From assembly GCF_017814975.1 (NCBI RefSeq), contig NZ_JAGIQA010000020.1:1-64000 (forward strand): a stretch of 64,000 bases of DNA, read 5' to 3'. The translations under genes were made by a program, and so were the position numbers. The notes under the pieces were generated by a model. It was not told the DNA's origin, searched no databases, and worked only from the letters and a program-made list of their open reading frames with translations. Position 1 is the stretch's first letter. Each line of letters starts with the position of its first letter. This document shows, one piece after another, positions 60,931 to 64,000 of this stretch. This stretch comes from Cupriavidus consociatus. GTDB taxonomy: Bacteria; Pseudomonadota; Gammaproteobacteria; Burkholderiales; Burkholderiaceae.

Positions 60931-63347
60931 TTCATACCCCTGTTATTGCTCGCCGACTGGATGGCCCGCCACACCGCCTGTGGCGTCATCGGCAAAGCGT
61001 CGATCGATGCCCCAATGGTCGACAGTGCATCATTGAGCGCTCCAGCGATAGCCGCTGCGCTTCCCAAATAGCCCGCCTCGCCCGAACCCTTCTGACCAAA
61101 CTCTGTGAGCGGTGATGGCGTGCAGTGATCGACGATCGTGATGTCTGGCACCTCCTGAGCGCTGGGCAGCAAGTAGTCCATGAAAGTGCCAGAGAGCAGT
61201 TGGCCGTTCTCGCTGAAGGCGAACTTCTCCATCAAAGCGGCGCCGATGCCGTGCGCGATGCCGCCGTACGTCATGCCATGCACCACATCAGGGCTGATCA
61301 TCACGCCACAGTCATGGCCGCATACGTAGCGGCGTAGCGTCGTTGCCCCGGTCTGCGGATCAACCGACGCCAGCACTACATGCGACTCGAACGAGTGGCA
61401 CGGATACATCTGCACCCGACCGTCCTCCGTTGGTAGCTTGCCTCCGGTTGGCACTTCCCAGACGAACTTCTCCTGCAATCCCGGCTCCATGCCGGGAGGA
61501 AGCTGGTGGTAGTACCGATGGGCAATCTCCGCCAGCGCCTCCCATCGCAGGCTGCGACTCTCGTCCCCACCCACCGACACATGCCCGTCCGCATAGACAA
61601 GGTCGCTCTCTGGGCAACCAAGGTTGTGCCCGGCAATGCGCATCAGCTTGGCCTTCAGGATCTTCGCTGCACCGGCTGCCGCACCACCAAGCATGATGGC
61701 CATGCGGCTACCCACCGGGCTGTTTGACGGCAGTGCATTGAGCGAGTCTGCATGCAGCACCCGAATCGAGTCCGGCTCGCGTTGCAGCACCTCCCCCACT
61801 ACGGTAGACACGAGCGTTTCGTGCGCCTGTCCCGAAGTGGACGTACCCATCAACGCTGTCACTGCACCATTGAGATCGATACGGACCAAGCATGAGTCCA
61901 TCCAGGTGGTCGTCTTGTTCTTCGGGTTGAACAGAGGCTCGAACGCCGAGTTGCCACCTGACGGTTCCAGACAGGTACTGACCCCAATACCGGCCAAGAG
62001 GCCGCGGGCACGAAGGGCATCCCGCTGGCCAACCAGATCGTCCCAGGATGCTGCCTCCAGCGCACGGTCCAGCACTGTCTCGTAGTCGCCCGAATCGTAG
62101 TAGGTGCCACTCGGAATCAGATACGGGAACTCGTCCTTGCCAATCAGGTTGCGGCGCCGCAGTTCAATGCGGTCGATGCCAAGATGACGCGCTACCTTGT
62201 CCATGCCAGTCTCTAGGGCGTAGTTAGTGGGGGCTTGCCCGAAGCCGCGGACAGCCTCCTGGGGCGTCTTGTTCGTCATCACCGAGATCGCGTGATACTC
62301 CGCACTGGCGATACGGTAGGGCCCGACGATGGCCCCAACGGGCTTGCCCAATTGCAACGGCGCTCGACCCGAGTAGGCACCAATATCGTCCACCGCCCGC
62401 ATGCGCATCGACCGGATGGTGCCGTCGCCATCGAACGCTAACGTCACGTCGAACTGGCGATCGGGCCCTTGCATATCACCGCCGCGCATGTTCTCAAGCC
62501 GATCCTCAATGAACCGCACCGGCCGACCCAGCATGCGCGAAAGGTAGCCCACCAGAATGGTGTGTTTGAGGCCGCGCTTAACCCCGTAGCTACCGCCGAC
62601 ATCGACGTCGTAGTGCACTCGAACGCCATTGCCGGGCAAGCGCAGGCACTTGGCCAGCAGGTCGGGGTATTTGGGCATCTGGATAGAAGCCCAGACATCC
62701 AGGATCTGCGTCGCATCGTTCCACGAGCAAGTCGCGACAAAAGTCTCAATGGGCACCGTCGAATTACGTGCCCAGCGCACCCGATAGCTCAATTGGTGCT
62801 GTGCTGCGGCAAAGTGCTGATCGACATCGCCCCAGACGAACTTTCGTTGCCAGATTGTGTTCGACCCGTGAGACGGATGGACCAGCGGTGACTCAGGATC
62901 CAGCGCCCCTTCGAGGTCAATAACGTGGGGCGTTTCCTCGTACACAACGTTGACAAGTTCGCTCGCATCTTCGGCGAGTGCACGGCTCTCAGCGACGACC
63001 GCAACCACCCATTCACCGGCATAGCGGACGACTCCACTGGCCAGAGGAAACCGCGTTACGCTAGGCGCATCCACCCCGGGCAACATTGGATCGATGTTCG
63101 CATTGAGGTCTTCACCGGTCAGCACCGCATGGACGCCTGGAACTTCCAAGGCTTGCGACACGTCAATCGACAGGATTTTGGCACTGGCGTGAGGACTGGC
63201 GACGATGGCTACATGCAAAAGACGGGACAATTGGATGTCGGCCGCATAGCGACCTTGCCCGGTGACGAACCGGCGGTGCTCCACCGCGCGGCGGTGCTTT
63301 CCGATGTAGCGGAACCCCTGGTAGGCGGCATGCTTCGGCTCAGCCAT
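60927..63347 (-). CDS. molybdenum hydroxylase large subunit (xanthine dehydrogenase/CoxL superfamily)
   Basis: The start at 63347 (MAEPKHAAYQGFRYIGKHRR) follows GGGGGGAA, giving 806 residues. Motifs: HVAIVASPHASAKILSIDVS and VVRYAGEWVVAVVAE (N-terminal a/b hammerhead), DVDVGGSYGVKRGLKHTILV, KTPQEAVRGFGQAPTNYALE (active-site loop) and the base Glu in GQKGSGEAGYLGSAAAIAGA. The active-site loop is the RGFG type, not the AYRCSFR loop of true CO dehydrogenase, so it should hydroxylate an organic substrate such as an N-heterocycle or aldehyde. It overlaps the small-subunit gene by 8 bases. Confidence 0.92.
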   Translation of the reverse strand: MAEPKHAAYQGFRYIGKHRRAVEHRRFVTGQGRYAADIQLSRLLHVAIVASPHASAKILSIDVSQALEVPGVHAVLTGEDLNANIDPMLPGVDAPSVTRFPLASGVVRYAGEWVVAVVAESRALAEDASELVNVVYEETPHVIDLEGALDPESPLVHPSHGSNTIWQRKFVWGDVDQHFAAAQHQLSYRVRWARNSTVPIETFVATCSWNDATQILDVWASIQMPKYPDLLAKCLRLPGNGVRVHYDVDVGGSYGVKRGLKHTILVGYLSRMLGRPVRFIEDRLENMRGGDMQGPDRQFDVTLAFDGDGTIRSMRMRAVDDIGAYSGRAPLQLGKPVGAIVGPYRIASAEYHAISVMTNKTPQEAVRGFGQAPTNYALETGMDKVARHLGIDRIELRRRNLIGKDEFPYLIPSGTYYDSGDYETVLDRALEAASWDDLVGQRDALRARGLLAGIGVSTCLEPSGGNSAFEPLFNPKNKTTTWMDSCLVRIDLNGAVTALMGTSTSGQAHETLVSTVVGEVLQREPDSIRVLHADSLNALPSNSPVGSRMAIMLGGAAAGAAKILKAKLMRIAGHNLGCPESDLVYADGHVSVGGDESRSLRWEALAEIAHRYYHQLPPGMEPGLQEKFVWEVPTGGKLPTEDGRVQMYPCHSFESHVVLASVDPQTGATTLRRYVCGHDCGVMISPDVVHGMTYGGIAHGIGAALMEKFAFSENGQLLSGTFMDYLLPSAQEVPDITIVDHCTPSPLTEFGQKGSGEAGYLGSAAAIAGALNDALSTIGASIDALPMTPQAVWRAIQSASNNRGMN

Positions 63348-63891
63348 GGTTCCCCCCCACAGTATCCGTCTTTTTTTGCGCCGGCACAGCGCTTCCCACC
63401 GGAAAACAATCGCCCTCCTGCGAAGTCGCAAGCTTGACTGCGTCAACAATCTGCTTATAACCGCTGCAACGGCAGAGATTGCCCCCGATCGCATCACGTA
63501 TCTGTGCTTCGTCAGGCTTAGGATGCTGCTCGATCAACGCGTGGCAGGCAATCAGCATGCCTGGAGTGCAATAGCCACACTGCAATGCGTGGGTTTCGCA
63601 GAATGCATCTTGTAGTTTGCTGAGGCACCCGCGTTCGGGCGCCAGCCCTTCGACAGTGGTGACCGAAAGCCCGTCTGCCTGCACAGCAAACATGCAGCAA
63701 GACCTCACTGGCTCGCCTTCGAGCAAAACACTGCAAGCGCCACAGACGCCGTGCTCGCAACCCACATGGGTCCCGGTCAAGTTCAAGTGCTCGCGTATAA
63801 AGTCAACAAGCGTCGTGCGAGGTTCGATATCCCGGGACTGGATCACCCCGTTGACCTTGATCTCGACGTTGACGAGTTTGGGTAGTGTCAT
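63340..63891 (-). CDS. molybdenum hydroxylase small subunit, two [2Fe-2S] clusters
   Basis: The 183 residues carry the plant-ferredoxin-type cluster ligands Cys45, 50, 53 and 65/66 (GCEHGVCGACSVLL, RSCCM) and the second cluster ligands Cys105, 108, 140 and 142 (QCGYCTPGM, CRCSGY). This is complete, apart from a C-terminal tail somewhat longer than usual. It passes electrons from the Mo centre to FAD. The operon order medium-small-large is the CoxM-CoxS-CoxL order. Confidence 0.95.
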   Translation of the reverse strand: MTLPKLVNVEIKVNGVIQSRDIEPRTTLVDFIREHLNLTGTHVGCEHGVCGACSVLLEGEPVRSCCMFAVQADGLSVTTVEGLAPERGCLSKLQDAFCETHALQCGYCTPGMLIACHALIEQHPKPDEAQIRDAIGGNLCRCSGYKQIVDAVKLATSQEGDCFPVGSAVPAQKKTDTVGGNHG

Positions 63892-63907
63892 TGCTCTATC
63901 GTCTTCT

Positions 63908-64000
63908 TCAATGTTCGGCGTGCAGCAGCCCAGCGGACTGGAGAATCACCCGCGTGAGCAGAACACCAGCGAGATGTCGCCGATAGTCCGCATCGGCGTG
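63908..64000 (-). CDS. molybdenum hydroxylase medium (FAD) subunit, C-terminal 30 residues (5' end outside window)
   Basis: Minus-strand translation from the window edge gives HADADYRRHLAGVLLTRVIL, then QSAGLLHAEH and a stop at 63908-63910. The DYRRHLAGVLLxR pattern is the usual end of CoxM-type FAD subunits. It lies 16 bases upstream of the small-subunit gene, completing the three-subunit set. Confidence 0.85.
   Translation of the reverse strand, partial: HADADYRRHLAGVLLTRVILQSAGLLHAEH

Noticed and set aside
60927..63347. CO dehydrogenase large subunit
   Set aside because: Gene order and CoxG suggest it, but the active-site loop is RGFG-type and lacks the AYRCSFR sequence of form I CO dehydrogenase.
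1..64000. tRNA, rRNA, CRISPR arrays, complete insertion sequences
   Set aside because: None seen: no regularly spaced short repeats, no clover-leaf sequence I could recognise, and no intact transposase gene. Only integrase fragments remain.

Overview
The window looks like part of a chromosome or large replicon of a betaproteobacterium of the order Burkholderiales, of Cupriavidus/Ralstonia/Bordetella type. This is inferred from four whole and two fragmentary tripartite-tricarboxylate (Bug) binding proteins without TctA/TctB partners, two Burkholderiales-type trimeric porins, high GC, and many LysR/MarR/MocR-controlled aromatic-degradation cassettes. It is an accessory, catabolic region. No rRNA, tRNA or CRISPR array was seen.

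0-2.6 kb: a scrap zone with the end of a 4-hydroxy-2-oxovalerate aldolase gene, a broken sulfatase start, two opposed Bug fragments and a frameshifted MFS exporter. 2.8-17.8 kb: an aromatic-degradation cluster. On the minus strand lie a porin, then RibF, flavin reductase and two-component flavin monooxygenase, facing a LysR gene across a perfect LysR box. The long minus-strand operon (17.8 to 8.6 kb) encodes an extradiol-type VOC protein, two meta-cleavage-type alpha/beta hydrolases (one without its catalytic triad), two Bug proteins, an MmgE/PrpD protein, then HpaH-type hydratase, HpaI-type aldolase and semialdehyde dehydrogenase. The last three would yield pyruvate and succinate.

18-22.9 kb: an integrase fragment, two genes built on PilJ sensor domains, an SDR epimerase facing an MmyB-type XRE regulator, and an isonitrile-hydratase-like protein. 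23.2-30.6 kb: dadA behind a tandem glycine riboswitch, then a four-gene operon (DJ-1-like, M20 amidohydrolase, DUF485, ActP-like symporter) facing a MocR regulator across repeated operator sites. 30.8-34.2 kb: a 1138-residue zinc-ribbon/cyclase/AAA/TPR signalling protein.

34.2-36.3 kb: a recombination scar with an imperfect repeat, an orphan VapC-like toxin, a DUF3307-integrase chimera and a frameshifted GlcG-like gene. 37-40 kb: SDR/AraC pair, MarR, thioesterase. 40.3-52.2 kb: a hydroxycinnamate (ferulate) cluster: tannase-type feruloyl esterase lipoprotein, AAHS transporter, porin, ech, vdh, fcs, plus an acyl-CoA dehydrogenase and an amidohydrolase that are both broken. A MarR gene and two matching 17-bp operators frame it. 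52.2-64 kb: another integrase fragment, an AT-richer prpF/Bug/LysR cassette, and a molybdenum hydroxylase operon (FAD, 2Fe-2S and Mo subunits, hydrolase, enoyl-CoA hydratase, CoxG, XdhC) running off the right edge.

Cassette boundaries repeatedly coincide with fragments of one type of tyrosine recombinase (18.1, 35.4 and 52.3 kb), and at least four catabolic genes carry frameshifts or deletions. The region looks like a mosaic assembled by recombination and partly decaying.
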